From: Pseudomonas canadensis
GTDB taxonomy: Bacteria > Pseudomonadota > Gammaproteobacteria > Pseudomonadales > Pseudomonadaceae
Length of the DNA stretch: 64,000 nucleotides
Direction: 5' to 3'
Assembly (NCBI RefSeq): GCF_000503215.1
Contig: NZ_KI628540.1
Span: 67,030 to 131,029, forward strand
Position 1 is the stretch's first letter. Every line of letters starts with the position of its first letter. Below, in pieces: positions 1-8,749 of the stretch. The notes under the pieces are model-generated. The model ran no database searches. It had not been told where the DNA came from and saw nothing but the letters and a program-made list of their open reading frames with translations. The translations under genes were made by a program, and so were the position numbers.

Positions 1-1
1 G

Positions 2-358
2 GCCCCTGGCGAGAACTCGCTGCCCGACCCGGTCCCTTGGCTGAACACACCCAACCCAAACGCCGAAGCCATCCTGCACGCCAATATCCTGCGTTACCTG
101 TTGGCCGAACACAGCGAAGACCTGGTTGCATTGGTGGAATTCCAAGACCCGAGAATCTGGCTGAGCCAGGTGTTGGAGCAGGCGCGCGTCTGGCAATGGC
201 GGGGGGCCGAGCGATTGGAGTTTCTGGTGGTGCGACGGTTGGAGGAGGCCATACGGGAGAGTGTTATTCGGTGGCAACCGCTGGCTGGGGAGGCACCGGC
301 GGATCACTTTGAGCGGGTAGTGGAGCAGTGGAGACTGATGGGGAAAAAAGATGAGTAG
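2..358 (+). CDS. C-terminal part of a probable T6SS adaptor (DUF4123-like), cut by window edge
   Basis: The reading frame is open from the first bases of the window and stops at 356-358, so this is the last ~118 residues of a longer protein. The visible part is helical and charged, with many Trp residues in short WQW/EQW contexts. It has no signal peptide or membrane segment. The call rests mainly on context: an adaptor-like tail, then a lipoprotein and a class 3 lipase, is the usual order of a VgrG-linked lipase effector module in Pseudomonas. The next gene starts inside it with an 8-base overlap, so the two are co-translated. DUF4123 membership is an inference from a divergent C-terminus; the conserved N-terminal half lies outside the window. 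Confidence 0.5.
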   Translation, partial: APGENSLPDPVPWLNTPNPNAEAILHANILRYLLAEHSEDLVALVEFQDPRIWLSQVLEQARVWQWRGAERLEFLVVRRLEEAIRESVIRWQPLAGEAPADHFERVVEQWRLMGKKDE

Positions 359-1127
359 GCGAAGGCTAGGTGTGTGGGGTGTGGTGGGGATGCTGGGGCT
401 GACAGGGTGTGCGGGCAAGCCGGTTGATAGCTTTACGCTGGAGGTGGATCTGCCGCCGGAGTTTGAGCTTAAAACGGCCGCAAATTATTTGCCCGCTACG
501 GGTGAATTCTGCACTTTGCCGCGACGTCGAGGAAAGAGGCCTGAGCGGAAAGTCTTTTTTACGGACTACAAACCTCTGGCAAGTCGGGTGAGTTATGAGT
601 TGCCGCTGAACGAAAAAATCGAGGGCTGCCCTTCGGTACTGCGAAGTCTGGAGTTTGAGTTTTATGCGAAGTGGGGAAAGCGTGATACGGACGTAGGTGG
701 AGATCGTGCAGGCATCGCCATACGAGATAGCGGGGATGATCAATCTGGAATGCCTGAGTCGGGTGTCCAGGAAATGGTTGGGCAATGTCATTGGCGGTTC
801 AGGACGGTGGGGCCGTTTCATGCGATCAGGAAGCTTCTGCAATGTCGCTCGATAAATGAACAGGGACAGTTGCAGAAGTCTGTGGCGGGTGGTGTTGCTC
901 ACCGTGATCAATTAGCGGGAAAAACGCTCAGGTTGACGTTGACCGTCACTGATAAGGAAGAACCGGCTGTTGGTGATAACTGGGTAGTCGTTCCGGGCGG
1001 CTGGAAGCGTTGTAGAGGTAAAAGCTTTGAAGATATGGATGCGTTTTGTAACGGCAATACCACCGACTTTAAGCCTATAAAAATGCCGGATGGTCGCGTT
1101 TGTGATGTCTATCCGTCATGCAATTAA
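351..1127 (+). CDS. Cys-rich lipoprotein, candidate immunity protein for the adjacent lipase
   Basis: 258 residues beginning with a lipoprotein signal: basic MSRRR, a short hydrophobic stretch and lipobox LTGC near residue 20, so it should be anchored in an envelope membrane facing the periplasm. The mature part holds about seven further cysteines, mostly in its second half, suggesting disulphides. I do not recognise a named family. It overlaps the preceding gene by 8 bases, and its stop is followed 14 bases later by the lipase start. Periplasmic lipoproteins next to T6SS phospholipases are commonly their immunity proteins, which is the basis of the proposed role. The stretch looks more AT-rich than its neighbours, consistent with horizontal exchange of an effector-immunity pair. 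Confidence 0.6.
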   Translation: MSRRRLGVWGVVGMLGLTGCAGKPVDSFTLEVDLPPEFELKTAANYLPATGEFCTLPRRRGKRPERKVFFTDYKPLASRVSYELPLNEKIEGCPSVLRSLEFEFYAKWGKRDTDVGGDRAGIAIRDSGDDQSGMPESGVQEMVGQCHWRFRTVGPFHAIRKLLQCRSINEQGQLQKSVAGGVAHRDQLAGKTLRLTLTVTDKEEPAVGDNWVVVPGGWKRCRGKSFEDMDAFCNGNTTDFKPIKMPDGRVCDVYPSCN

Positions 1128-1141
1128 CAAGGAGTAAGTCC

Positions 1142-3292
1142 ATGATGCAGGATGCACAGAGGCAATCATTTTTCAATGAAAGCAAGCCGGCCTGTCCAGT
1201 GCGCGGACACTGGGTGAGCTTTAGTCTGGTCAATGAGTTGGGCGAGGGCACGGCGTACGGTGGACTGCCTTACACCGTCTACGATAGCGCTGGGCAGGAG
1301 TACAAAGGCAGGTTGAATGCAGAGGGGGTTGCCAAGCTACACAATCTTTTTTGCGGGCCTGTGGTGCTTGTTTTCGACGATATGTACTCAGGAACAGAAC
1401 AGCCGTATCAGCGGCTCATGTTGCGCTCCACCTACAAGCTCCCTATCACTGAGCTTCAAGTTCGGGCTGAGCAGACTCGCTTTACTGTCGCTGATGGTCG
1501 GCGCTCCGAAAGTAATCCTGCTCAGCAAAAGGCCAACCGGTTCTACCAGGTCGAAGTGCGTGATTTAGTCCGCCATGTCGCCCACTTGCCACCGATTGCG
1601 CAGCGGAGTCATCAACCCCAGCGGCATGCATTAAAAATGATGGGCGACTTGGGGTTTGGACCGCCCCAATCAAACTTGGCAGGAGTCGTGTTGTTTCCCA
1701 ACAACCACACTGCTTTGGAGGTCCGGCCACTGCGAGCCTTCCGTCCGATGCTTTCAATCGAAGACGATTTCTGCGCCTTGAACCTTTATCAGTTGGCATT
1801 GATGGCCACCTTGAGTTATTGCAACTTCGGCCAAGAGCCACCTAAAAAACCCCAGGACCAAGTGCGGTTCCCCCTTAATCCCAGCGTCGGACATCTGTTC
1901 GCCGAACAGCTTTCGGGTTTCCACGAGGCGTGGCGTTTCGATGCAGAACAAGTGCAGCGTTTTTACCCCCTTTACGAAGAGGTCCCTTACTCCCAGCGCT
2001 TTGAGATCCTTCCCTTCGATCCTGAACTGTATCCACAAAACCAACCCGAGCTGGGGGATAAACAGGAACATCCGGCGAATCTGCATTTCTTCGATGATGA
2101 AAAGCTCGGTACGGATACCCAGGCGTTTATCACCCATCACGATGAGGTAATCCTGATCGCGGTGCGTGGAACCGCCAGCGCCGCAGATGGGATGCGTGAT
2201 GCAAACGCCCATCAGGTAGCTTTTGTGGAAGGTGTCGGCAAGGCACATGAAGGTTTCTACCAAGCGTACTGCGCAATGCGCAATTTCGTGCTGCGCTACC
2301 TCGACCAATTCTACACAGGCCAACGAATTATCATCTGCGGCCACAGCCTGGGCGGCGCAATCGCGTTGCTCCTGGCGGAAGGATTACGCCGAGCGCCCGA
2401 GGGCAACTACAACATCCTACTCTACACCTACGGCTCCCCCCGCGCCGCCGACGCCGAGTTCACTGAGGGCGCTTCAACCCTGGTCCACCACCGCATCGTC
2501 AATCACAACGACCCGGTCCCCAGCGTGCCGGCACCGTGGATGAACACCACCGCCAAACTCTGGATCCCTGGCGCCATCACACTGTTCAGCGCCCCTGCGC
2601 CGGGCGGCCTGTTGTTCGCCGCCGGTTTGGTGCGTTTGGGTGGAAACCCTTACCGACACCACGGCGAACAACACCATTTCATGCCGATCATGTTGCCGGA
2701 CGGCACGCAGTCTTCGGTGTTGTGGAAGCCCGGTTGTGAGTCCATCCAGGAGGCCGGTTGCAACCGAGCCTTGCAACTCCATGGCGACATGCCCGAGCGG
2801 GATAACTTGCTGAAACAGCTGTTCCAGGCCAACCAGCACTTCATGACCGCCAGCTACATTCCGGCGGCGTGGGCGACGCTGCGTCGCTGGCAACAAACCC
2901 AGGAAAACAACGGCCCGCTGATCACACCAAGAGAGTTCGAGTTACTCGACCTGGCGCTTGAGACCATGCGCCAGCAACTGCGCAACAAGCGCCGGGAACT
3001 GGCGCGTCTAAGGCCTGCCAACGACCGAAGTTATGAACACAGCGAAGCTCTGAATACCGAAATAGACCGCTTGCACATTAGTCGAGAGCGCCTTGCGACC
3101 CTGCGCTGGCGACGCCTGGAGGCCCGTGATGTCTACGGCAGTCAAGCCCATAGCGCCCACTTGCAACCCAGCCTCAAGCGCTGGTTCAGCCACCGTGAAA
3201 ACCATGAGCTGTCGCAGGTCGCCCGCATTCCTCCTGTGCTTCATCACGAATGGGGGAGGGCGCAAACACTGGATATCGATTCGATCGTCTGA
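1142..3292 (+). CDS. Class 3 lipase, candidate T6SS phospholipase effector
   Basis: 716 residues from the ATG at 1142, chosen because AAGGAG sits 7 bases upstream; an upstream ATG at 1118 lies inside the previous gene and lacks a ribosome site. Residues ~20-80 look like a small beta-rich, transthyretin-like carrier domain (GLPYTVYD, LFCGPVVLVFDD). The middle is an alpha/beta-hydrolase of the Lipase_3 type with nucleophile elbow GHSLGG (Ser402), then YGSPRAAD (Asp region) and downstream His candidates. The last ~130 residues contain a charged, probably coiled-coil helix (residues ~610-670). There is no signal peptide, as expected for a cargo carried by the secretion spike. Substrate and secretion are inferred; it could also be an ordinary intracellular lipase. 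Confidence 0.75.
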   Translation: MMQDAQRQSFFNESKPACPVRGHWVSFSLVNELGEGTAYGGLPYTVYDSAGQEYKGRLNAEGVAKLHNLFCGPVVLVFDDMYSGTEQPYQRLMLRSTYKLPITELQVRAEQTRFTVADGRRSESNPAQQKANRFYQVEVRDLVRHVAHLPPIAQRSHQPQRHALKMMGDLGFGPPQSNLAGVVLFPNNHTALEVRPLRAFRPMLSIEDDFCALNLYQLALMATLSYCNFGQEPPKKPQDQVRFPLNPSVGHLFAEQLSGFHEAWRFDAEQVQRFYPLYEEVPYSQRFEILPFDPELYPQNQPELGDKQEHPANLHFFDDEKLGTDTQAFITHHDEVILIAVRGTASAADGMRDANAHQVAFVEGVGKAHEGFYQAYCAMRNFVLRYLDQFYTGQRIIICGHSLGGAIALLLAEGLRRAPEGNYNILLYTYGSPRAADAEFTEGASTLVHHRIVNHNDPVPSVPAPWMNTTAKLWIPGAITLFSAPAPGGLLFAAGLVRLGGNPYRHHGEQHHFMPIMLPDGTQSSVLWKPGCESIQEAGCNRALQLHGDMPERDNLLKQLFQANQHFMTASYIPAAWATLRRWQQTQENNGPLITPREFELLDLALETMRQQLRNKRRELARLRPANDRSYEHSEALNTEIDRLHISRERLATLRWRRLEARDVYGSQAHSAHLQPSLKRWFSHRENHELSQVARIPPVLHHEWGRAQTLDIDSIV

Positions 3293-3301
3293 GCCAGGCG
3301 T

Positions 3302-4537
3302 TCACGCAAACTCAACCTGCGCCGGCTGGCGCTTCATCAACACCTTGCCGTTGCGAATCGAGTAAAGCGGCAAGCCTTGGCTGCGGATGACCTCGTAGTC
3401 GCTGTCCGCCGAAAGGATCAACACGTTGGCTGGCCGTCCGGGCTCCAGGCCGTAGCGGTCACCGAGGGCCATCGCCTTGGCGCTGTTGTCAGTGACCAGG
3501 TCCAGGGCGGTTTGCAGGTTGCGGTAGCCGAGCATGTGGCAAATGTGCAAACCCGCTTCCAGTACCCGCAGGATGTTGCCGTTGCCCAGGGGATACCAGG
3601 GATCGACGATGGAGTCTTGGCCGAAACACACGTTCATGCCGGCCTCCAGCAGCTCATTGACCCGGGTGACGCCGCGACGTTTCGGGAAGCTGTCGAAGCG
3701 GCCTTGCAGGTGGATACTCTCGGTTGGGCAAGAGACGAAGCTGATTCCCGAGTGCCCCAGCAGGCGGAAGAGCTTGGCGCAGTAAGCGTTGTCGTAGGAA
3801 CCCATGGCCGTGGTGTGGCTGGCAGTGACGCGGGCACCCATGTCGCGGCTGCGGGCTTCTTCGGCCAGCACTTCGAGAAAGCGTGAGTGCGGGTCGTCGG
3901 TTTCGTCGCAGTGTACGTCCACCAGGCAGCCGGTACGTTCAGCCAGGTCCATGAGGAACTTCACCGAACTCACGCCCTGGTCGCGGGTGTATTCAAAGTG
4001 CGGGATACCCCCGATCACGTCGGCGCCCATTCGGATGGCTTCTTCCATCAACTCGCGGCCATTGCGATAAGACTCGATGCCTTCCTGGGGGAAAGCGACG
4101 ATCTGCAGGTCGATCAGGTGTGTGCTTTCCTGGCGCACTTCCAACATGGCCTTTAGCGCCGTGAGGTCCGGGTCGGTGACGTCGACGTGGGTACGCACAT
4201 GCTGGATCCCGTGGGCAGCGAGGGCCTGGATTGTCTTTTTGGCGCGGGTCTTGGTGTCTTCCTGGGTGATGGTAGCTTTACGCTCACCCCAGCACTCGAT
4301 GCCTTCGAACAGGGTACCGCTCATGTTCCAGCGCGGTTCGCCGGCCGTCAGGGTGGCGTCGAGGTGGATATGCGGCTCGACGAAGGGGGGAATCACCAGG
4401 TTGCCGGCGGCGTCCAGGTCGTCGGCCGCCGCAGTCGGTGTCCCCGATTGCCGCGTGATACTGGCGATCCGGCCATGTTCCAGGTGCAGATCATGCAGGC
4501 CTTCACGGTTGCGCAGGCGGGCGTTGATGATGTGCAT
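3302..4537 (-). CDS. codA: Cytosine deaminase
   Basis: 411 residues. It converts cytosine to uracil and ammonia for pyrimidine salvage in the cytoplasm. The start MHIINARL is preceded by AGAGGAA at good spacing and aligns with the start of E. coli CodA. Metal-binding EPHIHLD (His56 and His58), VDVHCDETDD and CFGQDSIVDPW are the landmarks of the amidohydrolase/cytosine deaminase fold. It is the last gene of a three-gene minus-strand operon, 27 bases after the regulator, so import (CodB), control (PucR-type) and deamination are expressed together. Family assignment is firm; activity toward related pyrimidines cannot be excluded. Confidence 0.92.
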   Translation of the reverse strand: MHIINARLRNREGLHDLHLEHGRIASITRQSGTPTAAADDLDAAGNLVIPPFVEPHIHLDATLTAGEPRWNMSGTLFEGIECWGERKATITQEDTKTRAKKTIQALAAHGIQHVRTHVDVTDPDLTALKAMLEVRQESTHLIDLQIVAFPQEGIESYRNGRELMEEAIRMGADVIGGIPHFEYTRDQGVSSVKFLMDLAERTGCLVDVHCDETDDPHSRFLEVLAEEARSRDMGARVTASHTTAMGSYDNAYCAKLFRLLGHSGISFVSCPTESIHLQGRFDSFPKRRGVTRVNELLEAGMNVCFGQDSIVDPWYPLGNGNILRVLEAGLHICHMLGYRNLQTALDLVTDNSAKAMALGDRYGLEPGRPANVLILSADSDYEVIRSQGLPLYSIRNGKVLMKRQPAQVEFA

Positions 4538-4564
4538 GGGCAAGTTCCTCTTGGCTAAAAACAA

Positions 4565-5770
4565 TCAGGCAGACAGCCGCCAGATCATCAGCGCAATGCC
4601 GATGTCCAGGCGATCATAAGCATTATCCAGCGTCAGGCCGCACAGGGCTTCGATGCGCTGGACGCGGTGCGTCAGGGTGTTGCGATGCACGGCCAGCCGC
4701 TGAGCGGCGGCTACAAGGTTACCATTCTCGTGGAACCAGGCTTCCAGGGTGGGCATCAGGCTGGGGCCATGGTGCAGGTCATGGCGCAGTAGCGGGCCCA
4801 GGCGCTCATTGAGGAACTGGTCGAGCAGGGCGCGATCACGTACGCCGCTGAGCAACTTGAGTACGCCCAGTTCGTCGTACACGCACAACCCGGCGCGCTC
4901 GCTGAAGCGTCGCGCAGCGGCCAGCGCCTGGCGGGCTTCATCCTGCGCCTGGGCCAGGTGTGCCGGTGGGTGAGCGGCGGCGCTCAGGCCGATAAACAGT
5001 TTGAGTGGTGCCAGGCGCAGGTTCAGCGGCTTGAGCCAGTTGGCCAATTGCTGGCGGTTAGCCAATGCTGCGACAGCATCCGGAGCAGGGAGCAGCATCG
5101 TCCATTGCCCGGCACGGCCCAATACCGGCAAGCCGGCCGAGAGTTGACGCAATCGACGGCTGATTCTGTCATGTTGGCGAGCCAGCTGCGCCTCCACAGA
5201 AGCCGCATCACCTTGGGCAAAGAGCAACTCACTGCCTTCCAGTTGCAATTGAACCACCTGCCAATGCCCGGCCACTGCCATGCCCAGTTGTGAGGCCCGG
5301 TGCAACAAAAGATCCAGGGATTGGTAATCGCCTGTCAGCAATCGCTCCATTACATCATGCCGCGAGCGCCCCAACTGCTCGGACTGGATCAGTGCTGAAC
5401 CAATGGCCTGGGTCACCAACACCATTTTCAGTGAGTAAGGCTGTTCGATCAGCGGCATGCCCGCGGCTTCGGCGGCGTCGAGCAAACGCGGGGGAATCGC
5501 CTGGATATATGCGGGCCCCGTCAGGACCACCAGTCCGGCCACCTGACGTTCGCAGGCTTCCTCTAGTAGTTGCAGCAGGTTGGCCTCGTCGCGTGGGTGA
5601 TTGATCCCGGTCACGAACACCAGTTCGCCGCCCAATACCCATTCGGCGATCCCGCTGTTTTCCGCCACATACGGCCAACGCACGGCATTATCCAGGCCGG
5701 CCGCGCCGGCGCGCAGGCGCATGGGTTCGAGGCCCGGCAACGCCAGCACGTCGGCAATAGTCAGGCTCAT
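4565..5770 (-). CDS. PucR-family transcriptional regulator of the cytosine operon
   Basis: 401 residues. The N-terminal ~120 residues match the PucR ligand domain (TIADVLALPGLEPMRLRAG, then the WVLGGELVFVTG and GLVVLTG stretches). The C-terminal ~60 residues carry the PucR-type helix-turn-helix (NLVAAAQRLAVHRNTLTHRVQRIE). The ATG overlaps the codB stop by four bases (ATGA), so translation is coupled. PucR-family members usually respond to purines or related nitrogen compounds; here cytosine or a breakdown product is the natural guess. It probably acts at the two dyads upstream of codB, which would make the operon autoregulated. Family is clear; ligand and sign of control are inference. Confidence 0.88.
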   Translation of the reverse strand: MSLTIADVLALPGLEPMRLRAGAAGLDNAVRWPYVAENSGIAEWVLGGELVFVTGINHPRDEANLLQLLEEACERQVAGLVVLTGPAYIQAIPPRLLDAAEAAGMPLIEQPYSLKMVLVTQAIGSALIQSEQLGRSRHDVMERLLTGDYQSLDLLLHRASQLGMAVAGHWQVVQLQLEGSELLFAQGDAASVEAQLARQHDRISRRLRQLSAGLPVLGRAGQWTMLLPAPDAVAALANRQQLANWLKPLNLRLAPLKLFIGLSAAAHPPAHLAQAQDEARQALAAARRFSERAGLCVYDELGVLKLLSGVRDRALLDQFLNERLGPLLRHDLHHGPSLMPTLEAWFHENGNLVAAAQRLAVHRNTLTHRVQRIEALCGLTLDNAYDRLDIGIALMIWRLSA

Positions 5771-7035
5771 GCCTGGACGTCAACCAAAGGCGCACGCACG
5801 CGTAGTACGGCGGTAAGCACGATGTAGGTCAACGACGCGGCGACGATACCCACCAACGGTGCGACCCAAGGCGAGTTGAACGCCAGCACGGTACCCATCC
5901 CATAGGCCACCAGCCCCGGCCAGTTGAATGCCGGCAGACGCGCATCTGCCAAGCGCGGGTACTGGCCGCGATAGCGATAGAAGAAGTCCGCCATGATCAC
6001 CCCGCCAATCGGCGGGATCACCGTGCCCAGCAGAATCAAGTACGGCACCAGCATGTCGTACATGCCGAGCAACGCCAGCAGCGTGCCGATCACCGCGCCT
6101 GCCAGTGTCACGGTCTTGCGACGCTGGGTGCGCAGCAGATTGCAGCCGGCCACCGCGAAGTTGTAGATGGTGTTGTCTTGGGTGCTCCAGATGTTGAGCA
6201 GCAACATGGCCATTGCTGCCATGGCAAAACCTTGCAGCAGCAACACTTCGACCACATCCGGTTGTTGATAGACGATGGCACCGTAGGCGCCGATCAGCAC
6301 CATCAAGCCGTTACCGATAAAGAAACCGATCAGGCTGGCCAGCACCGCCACCCTGGCCGAGCGCGAAAAACGTGTCCAGTTGGTGGCCTGGGTCGCACCG
6401 CTGACAAAGGTGCCGAACACCAGGGTGATCGCCGTGGACAAGTCCAGTTCACCGGTCGGCACCACCGCCAATAGCCCATCCAGCCCGCCGACTTTGGCCG
6501 TGGCCACCCACATCGACAGAAACAACAGGATGCCCATCGCCGGTACTGCGATGTAGGACAGAATCTCCAGCCCGCGATAACCAACGTACGCCGTGGCGCA
6601 GAACACCAGGCCGAACAGCACCATCAACGCCAGCACGCTGCCCTGGTTCAGTTCGAAATACTTGCCCAGCACCACGGCGGCCGTGGCGGTGCCCCAGGCA
6701 TACCAGCCGATCTGGGTGAAGCCGAGGATCAAGTCACTGAGCTTGCTGCCCACTTCGCCAAAGCAGAAGCGCCCCATCAACACCGAATTCAGCCCGCTCT
6801 TGAAGGCGATGTAACCCAGACCTGCGGCGTAGATACCCAGCAGCAGGTTACCCAGGGCCACGACGCCGAGCATCTCGGTAAAGCTGAACGCCACCCCCAG
6901 CTTGCCGCCAGCAAACATGGTCGCGGTAAAAAAGGTAAAGCCCAGCAGCACCATGGCGGTAGACGCCAGGCCTTTGCGCGCATGCATCGGGACTTCGCTG
7001 AGGGGGTAATCGTTGCCCGGTTCTTGCTGCGTCAT
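5767..7035 (-). CDS. codB: Cytosine permease (NCS1 family)
   Basis: 422 residues, about 12 membrane segments. The start MTQQEPGNDYPL is chosen because AGGGAG lies 8 bases upstream; longer readings run into the promoter dyads. Typical NCS1 features are the N-terminal YPLSEVP, the first-helix GFTFFTATMFAGG and ATNWTRFSRSA in the middle. It imports cytosine with a cation across the inner membrane. First gene of codB-pucR-codA, overlapping the regulator by four bases. The 190-base upstream gap carries two perfect palindromes, so this is the regulated promoter end of the operon. Confidence 0.92.
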   Translation of the reverse strand: MTQQEPGNDYPLSEVPMHARKGLASTAMVLLGFTFFTATMFAGGKLGVAFSFTEMLGVVALGNLLLGIYAAGLGYIAFKSGLNSVLMGRFCFGEVGSKLSDLILGFTQIGWYAWGTATAAVVLGKYFELNQGSVLALMVLFGLVFCATAYVGYRGLEILSYIAVPAMGILLFLSMWVATAKVGGLDGLLAVVPTGELDLSTAITLVFGTFVSGATQATNWTRFSRSARVAVLASLIGFFIGNGLMVLIGAYGAIVYQQPDVVEVLLLQGFAMAAMAMLLLNIWSTQDNTIYNFAVAGCNLLRTQRRKTVTLAGAVIGTLLALLGMYDMLVPYLILLGTVIPPIGGVIMADFFYRYRGQYPRLADARLPAFNWPGLVAYGMGTVLAFNSPWVAPLVGIVAASLTYIVLTAVLRVRAPLVDVQA

Positions 7036-7118
7036 GTGCTTTGCTCCCTGAATGAGTGACGCAGGCCTATTGCACCGCGCGTGCCAAACCGGCAGCAGTG
7101 ACGAGCGCACGACGGGTG

Positions 7119-7135
7119 CTGTGCACCGTGCACAG
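7119..7135. promoter_or_regulatory. Perfect 17-bp dyad upstream of codB
   Basis: CTGTGCAC-C-GTGCACAG: two 8-base arms around one base, 84 bases upstream of the codB start. No T-run follows on either strand, so it is not a terminator. It is a good operator candidate for the PucR-type regulator of the operon. Confidence 0.6.
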
Positions 7136-7180
7136 TATTTATAGCTAAACAGGGGGACAACGCAGGCAGGAATGTTCGCC

Positions 7181-7196
7181 GTGCCCAATTGGGCAC
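7181..7196. promoter_or_regulatory. Second perfect dyad upstream of codB
   Basis: GTGCCCAATTGGGCAC, a perfect 16-base palindrome. Its centre is about 61.5 bases (close to six helical turns) from that of the dyad at 7119-7135, with which it shares GTGC/GCAC ends. It lies just downstream of the NUDIX gene stop, but no T-run follows, so operator is preferred over terminator. Confidence 0.5.
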
Positions 7197-7226
7197 GAAA
7201 GCGGTGCAGCAGTGATACAAATTGGA

Positions 7227-7850
7227 TCAGTCGAACAGCGTCTGGGTGGTCTCGCCACGGTGGAAGGCGAATGCGGCCTCCAGATCACTTTCAATAGTGC
7301 GCCCCCGTGACAGCGGTGGCAGCTCGTCCAGACGGAAAAAGCCCACTTCGGTGGTCTCGAACCCCGCCATCGGTGCCGACTGATCCACCGGTTCACACAG
7401 GAAGTACAGTTTGTAGAAGTCGCGCACATCCGGTCGATACAGACCCTTGGCCTTGTGCGTCACGCTGTACAGGGCCCGCGCCGTTACCGTCAGCCCGGCT
7501 TCCTCGCGAATCTCCTTGACGATGTTTTCCGCCGCCGACAAACCGATATCCGCATAACCGCCCGGTAACGCCCAGCAGCCATCGGTCAATTCGCGAACCA
7601 GCAGAATCCGCTCGCCTTGGATGACCGCCCCGCGCACGTCGATCATCGGCGTCGAGTAGCGTTTGGCAAAATCCGTGACCAACCCGGTGATGCGCTCCAA
7701 GGGCACATTGCCCAATTGCGCGAGCATGTTGTGGGCAATCTCGGCGATTTCTTCCAGGCGCTCGCGCTCGAAATCATCGGTGCAAAAGTGCAGCCCGGTG
7801 GACGCCAACGCCTGCAAGCGTTTGGCCTGGGCCAGCCAAGTGTTTTCCAT
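7227..7850 (-). CDS. NUDIX hydrolase with Nudix_N domain
   Basis: 207 residues. The N-terminal ~65 residues are the helical Nudix_N region (TGLHFCTDDFERERLEEIAEIA). The catalytic box starts at Gly98: GGYADIGLSAAEN, then KEIREEAGL. The Glu expected six residues after the first box Gly is Leu here and the usual Arg is Lys. I recall similar changes in YjhB-like ADP-ribose pyrophosphatases, so the protein is probably active. It should hydrolyse a nucleoside diphosphate linked to another moiety in the cytoplasm; the substrate is unknown. It follows the acetyltransferase gene by 3 bases and is probably co-transcribed with it. Confidence 0.85.
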   Translation of the reverse strand: MENTWLAQAKRLQALASTGLHFCTDDFERERLEEIAEIAHNMLAQLGNVPLERITGLVTDFAKRYSTPMIDVRGAVIQGERILLVRELTDGCWALPGGYADIGLSAAENIVKEIREEAGLTVTARALYSVTHKAKGLYRPDVRDFYKLYFLCEPVDQSAPMAGFETTEVGFFRLDELPPLSRGRTIESDLEAAFAFHRGETTQTLFD

Positions 7851-7853
7851 GGG

Positions 7854-8300
7854 TTACTCCCGGAGTTGCTTGGTCATGTACACACGCCGCAGGCCATGTT
7901 CTTCGGCCCGGTGGGTCTCGACATAGCCCCGACGGGTGTACAGCGTGATGTTCTCGTTCATGGCTTCGTTGGTGTACAGGCGGATGGCGGCGCAGTTAGC
8001 GCCGAGCGCCTGTTGTTCGGCGAAATCCATCAGCAACCGCCCGAAGCCCAGGCCCTGGGCGTCCGGGGAGACGGCGAGGTTATCCAGCAACAGCGCGCCG
8101 TCTGTGTCCCGCAGGACAATAACCCCCCGGACCCGCCCGGCATGCTCCAGCACATGCACGCCACCGGCTTCCACTTGCTGGTGATAATCCTCCAGCATCG
8201 GCCCGGGCTTGCGGCCGATCCGTTCGATGTATGGCGCGTAGGCTGCCTGGACGATAGCCTCGATAGCAGCGACATCATGACTCGTTGCGGGGCGCATCAT
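7854..8300 (-). CDS. GNAT-family N-acetyltransferase
   Basis: 148 residues from ATG 8300 (MMRPATSHD), which has AAGGAG 9 bases upstream; the next Met is equally possible. The acetyl-CoA site is LDNLAVSPDAQGLGFGRLLMDFAE, a standard GNAT motif A with the Q/RxxGxG/A loop. The C-terminal NITLYTRRGYVETHR is the motif B strand-helix. Acceptor unknown. It is followed 3 bases later by the NUDIX gene, a pairing that suggests a small housekeeping operon separated from queD by a terminator. Confidence 0.87.
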   Translation of the reverse strand: MMRPATSHDVAAIEAIVQAAYAPYIERIGRKPGPMLEDYHQQVEAGGVHVLEHAGRVRGVIVLRDTDGALLLDNLAVSPDAQGLGFGRLLMDFAEQQALGANCAAIRLYTNEAMNENITLYTRRGYVETHRAEEHGLRRVYMTKQLRE

Positions 8301-8353
8301 TGCAGCGGGCTCCTTGTGGGTAGGGAGCCATGACTGTAAGGGAGCCAGGCACA

Positions 8354-8380
8354 AAAAAACCACCGCAAGGGTGGTTTTTT
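8354..8380 (-). terminator. Rho-independent terminator after queD
   Basis: AAAAAACCACC and GGTGGTTTTTT face each other across a 5-base loop. On the minus strand this gives a short stem followed by a U-run directly after the queD stop. The symmetric A/T tails could also stop plus-strand transcripts. Confidence 0.8.
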
Positions 8381-8392
8381 CATCGCGCCGGC

Positions 8393-8749
8393 TTATTCGC
8401 CGCGATAGATGCAACCGCTGGTGCAGGTCTCGTGGATACGAATCGCACTGAGCTCAGGCAGCAGGGGTTTCAATTCATTCCAGATCCACTTGGCCAGCAC
8501 TTCGCTGGTGGGGTTTTCCAGGCCTGGGATGTCATTGAGGTAGTTGTGGTCGAGACGTTCATAGAGCGGCTTGAAAATCGCCTTGATCTCCGAGAAGTCG
8601 CGAATCCAGCCGGTATGGGGGTCCAGGTCGCCGCTCAGGTGGATCGCCACCTTGAACGAATGCCCATGCAGGCGCCCGCATTTGTGGCCTTCCGGTACGT
8701 GGGGCAGGCGGTGGGCGGATTCGAAGGTAAATTCTTTGAAGATTTCCAC
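8393..8749 (-). CDS. queD: 6-carboxy-5,6,7,8-tetrahydropterin synthase
   Basis: 118 residues with a GTG start. It makes 6-carboxytetrahydropterin from dihydroneopterin triphosphate, an early step toward queuosine in tRNA. Landmarks: zinc-binding FESAHRLP and GRLHGHSF, the Cys in [28 protein letters not shown] and the terminal ETCTSGCIY. Length and motifs match the short bacterial QueD group. No other queuosine gene and no obvious preQ1-type leader is visible nearby. Followed by its own terminator. Confidence 0.93.
   Translation of the reverse strand: MEIFKEFTFESAHRLPHVPEGHKCGRLHGHSFKVAIHLSGDLDPHTGWIRDFSEIKAIFKPLYERLDHNYLNDIPGLENPTSEVLAKWIWNELKPLLPELSAIRIHETCTSGCIYRGE

Noticed and set aside
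366-911. 181-codon minus-strand frame
   Set aside because: Lies entirely opposite the lipoprotein gene; low-complexity, Arg/His-rich translation with no start site.
3377-3886. Plus-strand frames opposite codA
   Set aside because: Antisense shadows; codA has clear catalytic motifs and a ribosome site.
7181-7196. Terminator for the NUDIX gene
   Set aside because: Perfect palindrome, but no T-run follows on the minus strand, so operator is preferred.
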